DNA of 64,000 nt from Kitagawia praeruptora (GCA_037693485.1 CM075344.1:91857001-91921000), one strand, 5' to 3'; counted from the first letter of the stretch, positions 30,661 to 42,528 are shown. The notes: generated from the sequence alone by a model not told the origin. Made by a program: numbers and translations.

Positions 30661-32969
30661 TTTTTTTTTTTGCTAATTAAAATTTTATACCAAAAAGGAA
30701 CAACTTGATACACAACTAGGGGCATACCCCGCGAAGTCAACATGCAAATCAAACAAATGTCATAGCATCATAAAGACACTATACAATCAACATACAGATA
30801 AAACTAGATTTAAACTAGTTTAAAACCTCACAATGAGACCTATGCCAAGTACGAATAGTAAAGGGACCACCCGGTCCACATCCAAGCATTGTAAACTGGA
30901 AAGCAGCATCTTCTTCACAGTCAACACTAGCACATGGTAAGCCCAAACATGAGCGCCCTTGAAATTCTTTGAAAAAACATCCTGACCCGAAAGGGTGGAG
31001 TCCTCTCGCCTAAACAAGCTAATTTCTTCATCAATACCACCAGTCTTTACCTGGCCTTTACCAACCAGCAGCTCCATATGACATCCATCAACATGAGAAT
31101 TGGCCTCCAAAAAAGCACCACCGGCTAACTTTTCATTGGAAAGAGAACCAACCCCCAGGTGATTAAAATTGCCCAGATGACAGCCATCATTTGTGACAAC
31201 CATGTGGGCAAAAGCCCAAGAGGAAATCCTGCTCTTTCTCCAAACAGAATGCACCATCGCACAAACACAAGCTATTGAGTGCTGCATATTCCTTACCATC
31301 ATAAGTACATCATAACTGGTAGCGTCCTGTACCACCAGCTCACACTGCATTCTACCATTCTCTGTTGTAAAAGCAGAACTTTCACTTAAAACAACATCCT
31401 CACACTGAAACCACAACCAGTTCCTCTGTGCGGTTTCCAAATCAGAAACGACCCAAGACAGGTCCCCAACCGACTTTTCCATCTCAAAAACATCATAATC
31501 ACCAATAAACTCTGCTAACAGAGTAGGAAACACCTCCCTCAAATTACCATCATTAATAATGCTCAACCAAACCTGGCCAGACATCTTCGTGTCAGTGTAA
31601 GCCATCACCTTTACACCATTAAACCTTGCTCGATCCAGAGCAGCCCTTTTCCCATAGGAAATAACTAACAGTAATCCTCTAACCTTTAATAACCCTGTGC
31701 GAACAACACCAGGTCGCAACCAATGACCGTCTTCAAAGAACCAAAAAAGAAACCATGGTCTACTGGCTTGAAGTCCAGTGACGTTGTATAGAACCATCGC
31801 AATGCCTCTGCCGACATCAGACTTGCCACCATGATTGTCCCCCAACATAAAACACCATACATGTCGAGCCTCCTTTCCAGAATTGACCTCCACATAAATC
31901 AAACCAAAGAAGGAACCCAGATGCTCCAGGATGTTCACCCACCAACAACAAACAGCCGTCGACATAAAACCCATAACGGTTTTAATTACAAGGCTTACCA
32001 GAAACTTATTATTCAGAGGCGACATCTCAACTTCGCCTACAACAACAACATCAACCTCAGACAAGTGCCAAACAACATTCAGTTTGCCTACATTGTGAAT
32101 AGACAGAAGGTTGCAGAACGTAGTAACAACCCCCTCCTTAGACAAAGCAATGGGGCCGACACCACCATCTACAACCATAGACACCACCATATTGCCAATT
32201 TGTAGTCTGAGTTCCAAGCAAAGAGGAACCCGCATAATAGCTAAAACCCAAACCTCAGCAATACACTGAGGAAAAACCTCAAACACCTTGCAGTTGAGGT
32301 TCGCATTCTTCACCCGGCGGAATGGGTCACGTAAATACACAATACAGGTGAGTCCAAACTCATCAGCATCATCATAGTTACCCACCAGATTAGGGATAAC
32401 GGCCATGCCCACTAAATGAAACAAGCAACCCTTACCATCAATACCACTAACAAGTTCAACAACAACCTTGAAAGTCAGGTGGTCCAATTTCTTAACAGCC
32501 CCGATAGAGACATCTTCTTTTAAAAAAAGGAGGTATCCAACCCTCCTCTTATGTTCTTCAAGAAACTCAAGTCGGAAACAAACTTGAGAAAGAACAGGCA
32601 CATTATCTGAACACAGAACAAGCAAAGGGGTAAAAACCCGAAAGGAGCCAAATCTAGATGGAGCCAAACCTCCCTCTAAACAACGTTTAGGAATCTTCAA
32701 AAGATTCACAAGTACAGAGATCGGAGTGGAAAGGGGTCCAAATCCGACCACAATCACCGAAACCATTAGAAAATAATAATAATAATAAGAAATATAACGG
32801 TTAAAGGCTAGGAGATGAAGAGAAGAAGTGAATTCGTGATGGATTTATGAATTATTGATGATGAATTGGTGTAGATTAGGCTAAAGTTTAGTGGCGGCTA
32901 ATAGGGTTTTAGAGAGAAGGGAGAGCGTTTCTCTCTCTAGCGACTCTCATTTATTGTTCCTTGGCATTC
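30661..32969 (-). mobile_element. NA9: complete RT-less retroposon, best preserved
   Basis: Both ends are present with a duplication of at least 13 bp (catttcatgatct, 30648-30660 and 32970-32982, possibly longer within T runs). The 2.3-kb element has no nested insertion. The leader with ATGAGAGTCG starts at about 32950, and the inverted hairpin lies at about 30717-30733. One frame fills the body. Confidence 0.9.
30820..32766 (-). CDS. NA9 protein, 648 residues, unknown
   Basis: Open from the first ATG after the leader (MVSVIVVGFGPLSTPIS) to a stop 90 bp before the hairpin. Strongly Val/Leu/Gly-rich with regular alternation, suggesting beta-sheet architecture; Trp pairs (CCWWVN, WLWFQCED) are notable. 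The segment GSLSNEKLAGGAF matches GSPSNEKLAGEVLFW in NA12 and GSPSKEKLADEVLFW in NA6 and NA13. However, a 2-bp deletion here moves the last ~140 residues into another frame; the family C-terminal motif (LGCGPGG) is found in the alternative frame near 30880. The long frame is therefore intact, but its C terminus may be aberrant. No RVSF units and no known domain. Confidence 0.6.
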   Translation of the reverse strand: MVSVIVVGFGPLSTPISVLVNLLKIPKRCLEGGLAPSRFGSFRVFTPLLVLCSDNVPVLSQVCFRLEFLEEHKRRVGYLLFLKEDVSIGAVKKLDHLTFKVVVELVSGIDGKGCLFHLVGMAVIPNLVGNYDDADEFGLTCIVYLRDPFRRVKNANLNCKVFEVFPQCIAEVWVLAIMRVPLCLELRLQIGNMVVSMVVDGGVGPIALSKEGVVTTFCNLLSIHNVGKLNVVWHLSEVDVVVVGEVEMSPLNNKFLVSLVIKTVMGFMSTAVCCWWVNILEHLGSFFGLIYVEVNSGKEARHVWCFMLGDNHGGKSDVGRGIAMVLYNVTGLQASRPWFLFWFFEDGHWLRPGVVRTGLLKVRGLLLVISYGKRAALDRARFNGVKVMAYTDTKMSGQVWLSIINDGNLREVFPTLLAEFIGDYDVFEMEKSVGDLSWVVSDLETAQRNWLWFQCEDVVLSESSAFTTENGRMQCELVVQDATSYDVLMMVRNMQHSIACVCAMVHSVWRKSRISSWAFAHMVVTNDGCHLGNFNHLGVGSLSNEKLAGGAFLEANSHVDGCHMELLVGKGQVKTGGIDEEISLFRREDSTLSGQDVFSKNFKGAHVWAYHVLVLTVKKMLLSSLQCLDVDRVVPLLFVLGIGLIVRF

Positions 32970-33120
32970 CATTTCATGATCTTTTTGTCTATCTAGACTG
33001 TGTGCTTACTTGGATAATCTTGTACATAAGGGGGTATAGATTATTTCAGAGTTTCTGTATATAAGTTTTCTACAGAATTCAACTCTTGTTTGTCTATTAG
33101 TGTTCAATTCTTCTCTTCAG

Positions 33121-33194
33121 CGCGGGGTAGAGCAGTTTGGTAGCTCGCAAGGCTCATAACCTTGAGGTCACGGGTTCAAATCCCGTCTCCGCAA
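33121..33194 (+). tRNA. trnfM: plastid-type initiator tRNA-fMet(CAU), probably an inserted relic
   Basis: The 74-nt sequence folds as a tRNA: 5' CGCGGGG with 3' CTCCGCA giving the unpaired C1-A72 of bacterial-type initiators, anticodon loop CTCATAA (CAT), variable AGGTC and T-arm GGGTTCAAATCCC. It closely resembles chloroplast trnfM as I know it. CCA is not encoded. The flanks, 32983-33120 and 33195-33303, show no other organelle gene. Nuclear expression is unlikely; a plastid (or mitochondrial) DNA insertion is the simplest explanation. The surrounding 330 bases are otherwise plain AT-rich DNA split by NA9. Confidence 0.85.
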
Positions 33195-33838
33195 TATCTT
33201 TTTTTGTCAACCCTTTTTTAGGTTTGGCTCTGTTAACTAGTAATTCATTAACACTTTTTTTTTATTTTGGGGTGGGAGGAAAAGAAGGGGTTTATTTTTT
33301 TCATTTTTTTTACTAATTAAAATTTATACCAAAAGGAACAGCGAAAAAAAGTCTAGGGGCATACCCCGCGAAATCAACGTTCAAACATTACAAACCGAAT
33401 TTGTCCAAACGGGACAACAACAAAGAAACTAAAACCAACTAGTTCATACTACCCAAGCTAGAAAACAGAAAGACCAAGGGACACAGGAATGACCTCCCCT
33501 GCCAGCACGCCACTTGCGAATCTCAGACTTCTTCAAACGGACCCTTCCTGCAGGATCTTTCAGTGGAACAGAACAAGTGCTCTCAACAGTTGCATCCATC
33601 CTCGTGTCATTACTCCCAGCACCCTTCATTCCCTCTTCATGAAGCGATTCCTCTCCCTGTTTCTGCATACCAGGGCTGGAGTAATCTCTCGAAGGAGTCT
33701 CCTTAATGGGAATGCCCAACCCATTTCTTAGGATAAAATCCTGCAGCTGCGTGATGCTAGGATGGTTTCCTGGGAGCTTGTTCCTTAGTTTTCATGTGTT
33801 AGTTCTTGTTATTGTTTTGTGATGTTGTAGATTGCTAG

Positions 33839-35640
33839 TTTTTTTTTTTGCTAATTAAAATTTTATACCAACAGGAACAACGAAAACAAATCTAGGGGCA
33901 TACCCCGCGAAAGCAACAGTCAATAATACAGAACCAAACTCCCTCAAGTAAGTTAATACTTGAGGGAGCAGCAACCAAGACTACAAAAACTAGCTAACCT
34001 AGTTTAAACATTAGAAAATAACACTGCCAAATGAGTTAAAATAAGTTGCCTCTCCCGGCCCACATTGAAAGAACAGATCCATATCCATTGAAAAAATACC
34101 ACTTGCAACAAAGTGGTCCTTCCCCCATGCCAACCGCTTCCATCTGCTGCATGAAAATCAACATTTATGCCATTCATGGCCTCAGTGCACAGCATGAGAG
34201 TTGGCCTCCAAAAAAGCACCTCACCGGCTAACTTTTCATTGGAAGGAGAACCCGCTCCCAGCTGATTAATCAGCCACGAAGTAACCATATGATTTTCACA
34301 TAGACCACCAGTTCTGATTCTATCTCCAAACACCACCATCTGAGCTGCCACGACCTTGGACAACATAGCATGGGAATACATCAAGTCGGACCAGGTTACC
34401 ACAAGCCCCACATCCACACCAACAGAAGTAATGAAAAAGCACTTCCTGCTCTCATCTCCTTGAATTACAAACACTCGCAATCTGATTCTTATAGCAGATC
34501 CCATTTCAGAGAGGTTCAGCCTCAAAGCCATCGTAAACCTCGCCAAGGTTTCACCATTCAAAAAATAGAGTTCTGAACCTCTAAAACCCATGATAACAAT
34601 CAAATACGCATCAAAAAGAAAGATGTGCTGCCTCATCTCGATGTGTCCCTCAAAACCATCCCTAGTATTAAAACAGCAATTCCCAACAAACGCATTTATA
34701 GTCGAAATCCACTTCTGGATCATCAAACTCTTCCGTAGAAGACATACATTCATAAACTTTATCATTCTCTCATTAAGCTCAGCAAAAGCTAAAGCTTGTT
34801 GAGGCATAGCATCAGATATAATCTGGTCCTCAAGAGTCAGAAAACTACACAAGTCAACCGAAGACTTCTTCTTGAGTAAAGCTAAATCCGCATCAGCTTG
34901 AAACCAACCAGATGACCCAAAATCAGACAAAAGCCTATCCACATGAGGCAAATTGACAAACACATAGCACTTGACTCCATCAGAGGTTCCATCTCCATCA
35001 TGGCACCTATCATCCAAATAAGATCGAACTAACATGACTACCTTCAAAGGAGTCCCTAGACGCGATGCCTTCACAGGACTTTCGTCGACCAGTTGGTGGT
35101 CATTCTTCATAAGTTCCTCTTTGGAAAGAGAAACCTCACCATTTGCCACAAGAGGGTGAGACCCACAACCATCTGAGCCCAGAAGGTTGCTATCGCAAAC
35201 ATACTCCATCTGCTTGCAACCAGTAGGCTGCAACCTCTCACCGGACTGAGTCGACTGAGTCGACAAATCCTGCTCCTCATTAACTAACCCAGTAGAAAGA
35301 CGAGGGTAATAAACCCTGACCTCCGGCGAAAAAGTGACCTTCTTCGGAACCTGCTCACCCATAACTAACTCAGTAGTAGGGGCACCGTGCAAACACTCAA
35401 GAAGACTAGGGTAAAAAACCCTAACCTCCGGCGAGAAAGAGACCGTCTTCGGACTCATTCTCAACACTATTATAGCTAATATATATAAATTAAGAAATAT
35501 GGTGTATAGGTGGGAGATTCGAGATGGAAGATGGGATTATGAAGGTCGATTGTATAGATCTGATGGGAATTTGTGTTAGAATTAAAGGCGGCTAAGAAGG
35601 GTTTTAGAGAGAGAGGTTAGAGAGAAGGTAGAGGACGACT
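33839..35640 (-). mobile_element. NA12: full-length RT-less retroposon inserted in NA11
   Basis: Minus strand; the leader is read from GAGTCGTCCTCTACC at about 35640 (outermost ATGA missing) through TTAGCCGCC; the inverted hairpin lies at about 33895-33911. The target is the NA11 3' UTR at 'ttgctag'; a clean duplication is not obvious because the target is itself T- and CTAG-rich. Confidence 0.8.
34004..35458 (-). CDS. NA12 protein, ~484 residues, RVSF N terminus and beta-rich body
   Basis: I prefer the ATG at 35458 (MSPKTVSF) over the in-frame one three codons upstream, by analogy with family starts. Two units of a variant motif open the protein, SPKTVSFSPEVRVFYPS and about 30 residues later VPKKVTFSPEVRVYYPR. 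A disordered linker follows, then a hydrophobic body with FTMALRLNLSEMGSAIRIRL and the shared module GAGSPSNEKLAGEVLFWRPT. It ends in a different frame from the family end (CGPGEATYFN lies one frame over). It joins RVSF units and the beta-rich body in one protein. Confidence 0.6.
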   Translation of the reverse strand: MSPKTVSFSPEVRVFYPSLLECLHGAPTTELVMGEQVPKKVTFSPEVRVYYPRLSTGLVNEEQDLSTQSTQSGERLQPTGCKQMEYVCDSNLLGSDGCGSHPLVANGEVSLSKEELMKNDHQLVDESPVKASRLGTPLKVVMLVRSYLDDRCHDGDGTSDGVKCYVFVNLPHVDRLLSDFGSSGWFQADADLALLKKKSSVDLCSFLTLEDQIISDAMPQQALAFAELNERMIKFMNVCLLRKSLMIQKWISTINAFVGNCCFNTRDGFEGHIEMRQHIFLFDAYLIVIMGFRGSELYFLNGETLARFTMALRLNLSEMGSAIRIRLRVFVIQGDESRKCFFITSVGVDVGLVVTWSDLMYSHAMLSKVVAAQMVVFGDRIRTGGLCENHMVTSWLINQLGAGSPSNEKLAGEVLFWRPTLMLCTEAMNGINVDFHAADGSGWHGGRTTLLQVVFFQWIWICSFNVGRERQLILTHLAVLFSNV

Positions 35641-37082
35641 CTAGCTTTATTGATGTTTTATCTTTTTTTTATATCTTTGTTGTTCCGTTAGGTAGATGTG
35701 TTACTAATCGCGGGGTATGCCCCTAGAGATGTAATCATTTCCCTATGGTATAAATTTTAATTAGCAAAAAAAAAAAAAAAAATCCTGCAGCTGCAAAGCA
35801 CAACTAACCGTTAAAGCAAGCTCCTTAGTTACCCACAATAAAATCTCCCGGATGCATCTCTAAAGGGGTCACCACCACTAATCTCCACAAAATCATCCAC
35901 TTCAGGGACACAAAGCCCATTCGATCGAATGTGATCTTTAAGCATCTCAACATGAAACAGGGTCTCACTCAGTAGTTCACGAACACCATCCTGGTATTCA
36001 GCAGAACTAATCTATGAGGAAATAGCATACTTAGACCCTATTCCCCCACCCCCCCTTTTCGGCACCAAAGCCAGTTCCAATAACATCATTCAGTTTCTCC
36101 TCCATCTTCTCACCCATCAGCATGAGATTATTGACAACAACTTCTGTCTTATCAGCCCCCATATAATGACCCATTCTATCAGCCACATTATCCTGACTCA
36201 AAGTATCAGCAGAAACTTGACTCATATTATCATCAGCATTAACACTGTCATAGCCCTTACGAGAGCCGTCAGAAGTACCATCCAACTTCACCATACCCCC
36301 ATTAACCGTATCATGCATGGGATTAATGGGATTATGAGCAACACAAACAAATTTACTATGCTTTCTAATAGGGTAAGAGAAATTACCCTCCTCACTATGA
36401 GGAGCAATCCCAGTCGGAGCTAACATTTTCACATTGCTTACCTTTCTCCTTTTGCCCCTATGTCCACCAACCGAGTCCTTAGATACCCCATCAATACAAG
36501 AATCCATAGTTCGATTTGAGGTTTTCTCAAACAGGGCAGGGGCCCTATTAAGACTCTTAACATCCCTAATCAAATGGGAGCTCCTCATTCTTCTAGTAGT
36601 TCTAGGCTCCACAACACACCCAGCCTCCTTCGCTTTAACCAACCGTCCCTCACTAACTCGAGTCCTACTAGGAGGAACCACCGAAACCAAATTCTCCGCA
36701 AAGGACACTTTTTTCAAATTTAACTTTTGGAGCAGACAGACCTTCCTGGGTTATGCTAGGCTTTACCCCCTCATCAAACATCCAATTAGCCTTGTCCGAG
36801 CTTCTAGTTCTAGAGGCAACTCCAGAAACTGTGTATTCAGACTGGTCCCGAATCCTCCCCCCTGTAGCACATCCTTTGGTATTACCGGTAGGAATCACCG
36901 ACACAAGCTTTTCCGCAAAAGAAACATTTTTCGGACTCAACCTCGAGAACATCCCCTCCATGGGCATCATCATAGACCTCTGAAGATCTTTGACCACATT
37001 AGTGGTACAAGCAAGAAGACAATCCTTAGATCGTCCTGCCTCTGACAAAGTTTCCTCCAAGTAGTATTCATCAAACATTCAG

Positions 37083-37717
37083 TGTTTACTATGAGAGTTT
37101 GTGCATCCAGTGTTTACTGATTTATTTTATGGATTTTATAAAATATTAGATGCTCTAAAAATTGGATTAGTAAACTCTGCTACCCACACACAAATATTCA
37201 CATCTGTGCAGTTTTTGAAAGGGTTTTAGTAATGAGGATGGAGAATTGACGAACGCTGATGGATTTTGTCTAATACACTAAGGTATATTTTCTTTTAGAT
37301 GATTTCAAATTTGGGGTAAAATGAGTTTTGACAGCTGTTAATGAGTGTAAAAGTGTTTAATTATGTCAGTAATAAGAGAGAGAAAGTAGCAGTAATTATG
37401 GCTGTAATTACTGAGCATGCACATCTGATTTGCTAATTATGTGCCATGTGTCCCACTCACACAAATCTCTATGAACGTGTCCCACTAGCACATGGTAAGT
37501 GGTTGCGTGTTTTAATAGTAAAACGATTGGGTTTAATTTTTCCTTACATATCTAATCATTTCACAACACGATTCATATTCACTTATTCACTTTCATACAC
37601 ACTCCCAATTACTTTTTACTCAAACAAACAGTTACTTCGTATTTTTCACTTGAGCATTTTAGCAAACACCTTTCACTCATATTATTTTCTTTCGTATTTT
37701 CTTCTCTGATTGATCTA
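37083..37717 (+). other. upstream flank of a decayed retroelement frame
   Basis: AT-rich DNA before the ATG at 37718. It holds a local repeat (CAGTGTTTACT at 37080 and 37109) and two similar CCATGTGTCCCACTC/CGTGTCCCACTAGCACATGG stretches near 37440-37495. Probably LTR or leader of the element that carries the next frame; no ends could be identified. Confidence 0.35.
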
Positions 37718-38643
37718 ATGGCCACCAAACCTTTTACTGCTCTTGGACTTTTGTTTGTTTCTAACAACTATGTAGCCCCACTGAACAATGAAAACGTTCC
37801 AAACGCTTTTCATCTGATTCAGAACTTCTTGAGGGATTCAGAGATTGGTCAAGCCTTGGTTGAACCTCAAACGCTTTCTGCATCACAGATTGCTTCTTTC
37901 TGGAAAAACTCTGTTTATGATGATGGAGGAGAGAATGGGACTCCATCTATTATTTTCACTTATGAGGAAACAGACTATGTTATCACTCCAGATACAGTCA
38001 GAGAAACCATGGGATTTGACACTCACACCTCGTATAGTGTTGTTTCAGAAAAGAATCTGCGAGAGATGTTGCAGTAGATTGGATACTCTGGATATTTGGC
38101 CAAGCTTGGGTCAGTGAAAAGGCCACAATTGAGAAAGGAATGGAGTTTCTTCTTCGACTGTATAACTAGGGCCTTTGGCAAGAAAGTTACCAATTGGGAT
38201 GCAATTCCAACTGACAGTCTACAAATCGGGTATTCTCTTCTCTATGGAAGTAATTTCGATTTTGGCATACTTGTTTTAATGAATATAGGTGATAGATTGT
38301 TAGAGTCTACAACTGTCTATTTTGCTAGATTTTGTCAATTATTATTTACTGCATGTGCGCCCAACTTATAAATTGCTGAGGATGATGTGATTCAGCCCTT
38401 TAAGGTCAACAAGAGGATATACTCTGATTTGACTAATAAGGATGCTACCAAAGAGCAAGTACCTGCTTTGGTTTTGCCTCTTGCTCTTCAGAACTTCTTA
38501 CAACAACCACAAGAATCACAACAACCTGAGCAACCACCTCCAAACATTGATCAAAATCCAATCACAGCACCCACTTCAAAAGAACCACAAACTCAACCTT
38601 TATCCACTCAACCAGATACTACACCAAACACTGAATCACTACC
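37718..38643 (+). pseudogene. plant retroelement accessory-type protein, N-terminal part
   Basis: One frame from MATKPFTALGLLFVSNNYVA with stops at 38075-38077 (TAG) and 38369-38371 (TAA). The N-terminal block FHLIQNFLRDSEIG, SASQIASFWKNSVYDDGGEN and YVITPDTVRETMGF resembles the extra reading frame of many plant LTR retrotransposons, by recollection of such proteins and not by search. A Pro/Gln-rich linker follows until NA13 interrupts it. The frame resumes at 59849. Not a confident cellular gene; it could also be a decayed host gene. Confidence 0.5.
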
Positions 38644-41600
38644 GTCAATGAGAGTCATCTAGAGAGAGAAACGCGCTCCCTTCTCTCTAGAATCCCTTCT
38701 ACTTGCTTCTAGCCGCCACAAATCTAACACCTTTTTTCCATCAGATCTAACCAAATTTCCTTCGTATTCCATCCTCCATCTCTGATCCCTCACCTATACA
38801 CCATATTTCTTATACTATATATTTTTATTTGTGACTATGTCTCCAGAGGGTGATATGTTCACTTCTGATAGAGACTTTGGGTTTGGTTTTCTGTTGGGTG
38901 TTGACCCATTAAATTGGTTTGAAGCTCTAGACCTAGGGTCGTGGAACTTTATTCTTACAGGTTGGAAGGTTCTTGGGATCTCTATTCCAGACCTAATCAA
39001 AGCAGTTGGGGTTTTTTACTCACGCTGTGTAATGAAAATTGAAGCTGGTATGTCTACCTTTTACGGAAGGCCACCTTTTTCGATTTGTCGAGTTTCTCGA
39101 ACATCAGTTTAATGAAGTGGGCTTCGGCTTTAAGTGGTTTCAGTAGGGGTTATCGGGCTGGATGTCTTGTTACTCTTGTTCCTTATGGTACATAAATGGA
39201 AGATGGGTTTGGAAGCCTTGCAGCTTTTTCAGTGTGGTCTTCGAGGGTCTCCGCTAGCGATGTGGTTTGGAACGGTTCTTTGAAGACTAGGAGAGATGAG
39301 CTTCTTTTCTCTCTTTTTATGTATGTTGAAGGGTTCGGCGATGTTCCTCTTCTGGCTGTGCCACATCTATGTGTGGCGGTGTGTGCACCTCTTTATGGTG
39401 TAGAGGATCCAGTTACTACCGACGCCCGCCAGGTGTTTGACTTAAGGTTCCAACGGCTGAATCACAATTTTATGTCAAGGCAAGGATGTTGAAGGGATGC
39501 TGGAGTAGAATTGGTGCGGAAATCCTTGAACATCTTGATGTCCAGGTGTTTGACGATATGCTCGACTCACCTGGGGTCCGTACGGTGCCCGGTAGGGCTA
39601 GCAATGTGTGTCATGTTTGCTTTACGAGGCTCCCTTGGAGGTTGTTTTTTCGCTTTACTTGGAACATTCGGGATGGCTGCCAAGTGTTTGGTAAATTCTT
39701 TTTTTTTTTTTTTTTTTGCTAATTAAAATTTTATACCAAAAAGGAACAACGGATACAAGTCTTGGGGCATACCCCGCGAGATCAACAATTAGAACAACTT
39801 AAACAGTTCGACATAAATAAACTAGCTAACAAAAGAAACTAGACAACATACTGAACTAGGTAAGACCTAGAAGCTTAACATGTACTACAAATTGTGCCTG
39901 CTTTAAAAACCTTCAGACCCCGCCTTCGGGCCTCCATCCAGACCAACAGCAACACATACCAGCAATGGTTTCCATGATCATGTCCACGTTTTAGGTGCAG
40001 CCCGCCATGGCATACCAGCATAGTGGCCACAACGCCACTAACCTCAGCATTGTATCTCCTCCAAGCAACATAATTCAAAACGGTAGCAATTACTCCAACA
40101 CCCACGACTCTACGTTCAAATCCCCGTTGAGCAGTTAAACCACCACCCCTATCAAGATCCTGAGATCTATACATGATATACGCCTCATGCCACTTAGGCA
40201 TGGCCACCATAAACCCATTCTCAATCCACTTGTGCATAAAGTGCACCTTCCCAATTCCTTGCATCACTTCAAATAAATCAGGCTCACCACGAGGAGACCA
40301 AACATCCTCTTTGTGCCCAGATTCCCTGAGCTCACTAGCCCAGATATACCACAATCGCAGAAAATAAAACATGCCAAAACCATTCTTCATTACAAACATA
40401 GCCATAACAACTAGGATAGACCCGTTGTGATGCTCAACACTAAAGAGATCGTAATAAATGCATCTGTAGTCAATCACCTTTGAATAGATAGGTCTGTGCG
40501 AAAAGACAACACTCCCATTTGCATCCTGTAAACAACACGCAAATGTCCGCACGGACCTCCCCTTGCTCCATACCATCCGCTTGAACAGTCGAGAACTGTC
40601 ATGGCCACACCTACATGGATTACCCCTGACCGCAAATCCACAACACAGAATCCTCTTAGAGAGTAGATTTTCAGAAGCAAAACTGCCCATCGCTCTTCGC
40701 ATCCCGGCAGCAATACCAGGAATGCAAGGTTGACTCCGCATGAACCAATATGCCCAGCACGCCATGAGACTTTGTTTGGCATAAAAAATTCCGGCTATCC
40801 TCAGAAGATGGACAGTCCTCAAAGAGTTTGACACATACTGATCAGTCATCTCACCAAACAAATGGCAATTCTCACTATCACTGCTAGCAAAATCTGGCGT
40901 CAACATTTCTGATAAAACAGCAATACTTCGGCAACCTCAGCCGAACCCAGCTTGAAATCCATGTTGTAACAAAGAAAACCGTTCTGCAAACCATACCACT
41001 GGTCAGGTGCAGAACCCTTTCTATCAACATATATAACACCATTCCTAATAGAGAAAACAGACTCTCCAGACCTGGTGAAACCATCGAGCAAACACATAAC
41101 TTCATAGATGCGTAAAACACCTCTCAATGACTTCCCGAAAACAGGGGCAAAACCACCTGCAATGCTACTCGCACCCCTTCTTATCTCCAACGACAGATGG
41201 CAAGTCTCACTATTTTTTTTTTTTTTTTTTTTTGCTAATTAAAAAAATTTATACCAAAGGAACAGCTAATACATAACTAGGGGCATACCCCGCGAGACAA
41301 CATCTATGCTAATACTACAAATCAACATGATACAAAGAATAAGAAGGTAAACCCTACTCAACATTTCAGATGTACCTAACCTATTCTTTTACATGATAAA
41401 TAAGAGGATGGTCGGGTCCTTGCGAACCCAAACCTTAAACAAGTTACATGAGAACAGTTTCTCGCGCACCATACGCCTTATCTCACTGCTGACCACTGAG
41501 GTTGGGTGGCCAGGCCCATGGTTGTGCATGCGGTAGTTACGCTCCTTCCAGACATGGTAGATAGCTGTGCTAAAAAACAGTTGAGCAATTGATTCCTCCT

Positions 41601-42528
41601 TTGCCCCTAGCTGAGTAGCAATGCAATTGCCTGACTGACAGTTGGACCAGTTCCTCGTGAAACGGAATGGCATAGACCTGTTAATAATATCAAAGAATGG
41701 GCAAGCAGTGAAAATGTGGCTAACCGATTCATCATCCACCCCACACAAGACACATTTTGGATCAACCTGCATTCCGAACATAAGCATTCTATCCTTCGTG
41801 AGAAGCCTGTTTTTGATGGCTAACCATGTGATGAATGAGCATTTCGAGATATTGAATTTTCCCCAGACCATGTTTAACCTCTGAACATAACTTCCCTTTT
41901 CCCGCATGGAGGACCAGATAGTGGACATTTTGACATTCTTTGGTAACATTCCATCCCACGTAATGGAATCAGACTTATGAATTTGAATATGTTTCACCAT
42001 CCGTCTAATTTCAATCACATCATTATGGTTCGAAGATGGTAAGTCCCAAGTCCCATTTCGGAGGTAGACATTGATACTGACTGCACTCGTGGACTCAGCT
42101 GTAGATATAATGGACGGGGAAATATCCAGAAGAGGCTTTTTGTGGACCCAGGGATCATGCCAGAAGAGAAAATCAGAGTTTTCTCCTATGTTATAGTGTA
42201 CAAATTGAAGAGCTCGCGGCCTCGCCTTGAACAATTTCCTTACAATCCAACATGAGCGATATGGCATTGTGGAAGTCCAGAATTCCTTCTTTGCCAGCAA
42301 GGCTTTATGGAACCATGCTATCCAGAGAGAATTAGAGGTGGGCTGTATAATGCGCCACAGCTGATAAAGAATGGCAGCTTCATTCCATTCAAAAAGATTT
42401 CGAATGCCAAGACCCCCTTCCGCTTTCGGTTTGCAGCAGTCCTCCCATCCTACTTTATACTGACACTTCCCATCCGGCTTGTAGAAACCTCCCCAAAGGA
42501 ACTTGAATAATAGGGCATTGATCTTTTT

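Larger units (their letters stand above)
33751..35778 (+). mobile_element. NA11: 5'-truncated RT-less retroposon (3' UTR only), split by NA12
   Basis: Inserted in NA10 with the 16-bp duplication. It consists of about 88 bases of 3' region (33751-33838) and, after NA12, 138 bases ending with the hairpin (about 35709-35723) and a long A run. The text TTGATTGCTAG...TTATTGATGTTTT...GTTCCRTTAGGTAGATG matches the NA1 3' UTR. No coding remains. Confidence 0.8.
33444..37078 (-). pseudogene. NA10 protein, RVSF type, split and frameshifted
   Basis: N-terminal piece 37078-36668: LSPKNVSFAEKLVSVIPT at about residue 48, an Arg-rich SGVASRTRSSDK, then APKVKFEKS. Next piece 36717-36031: KKVSFAENLVSVVPPSRTR, TTRRMRSSHLIRD and a disordered basic/acidic region ending in a stop. 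Beyond it, a region down to 35800 reads SAEYQDGVRELLSETLFHVEML, like NA17 (SAEYCQKMSTALTG). After NA11 the end (33719-33444) gives RVRLKKSEIRKWRAGRGGH, the family tail. Three RVSF-type units are visible. Frames are broken by stops and shifts. Confidence 0.65.
33304..37082 (-). mobile_element. NA10: RVSF-type RT-less retroposon with NA11 and NA12 nested
   Basis: The 3' end is at the left (poly(T), ACTAATTAAAATTTATACC, inverted hairpin at about 33356-33371). The 5' end near 37082 has no leader, so it is 5'-truncated inside the coding region. NA11 splits it with a 16-bp duplication aaaatcctgcagctgc (33735-33750 and 35779-35794). Confidence 0.8.

Noticed and set aside
33121..33194. Functional nuclear tRNA gene
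   Set aside because: Initiator C1-A72 and the overall sequence are plastid-type; the nuclear initiator tRNA-Met differs. It is kept only as a relic.
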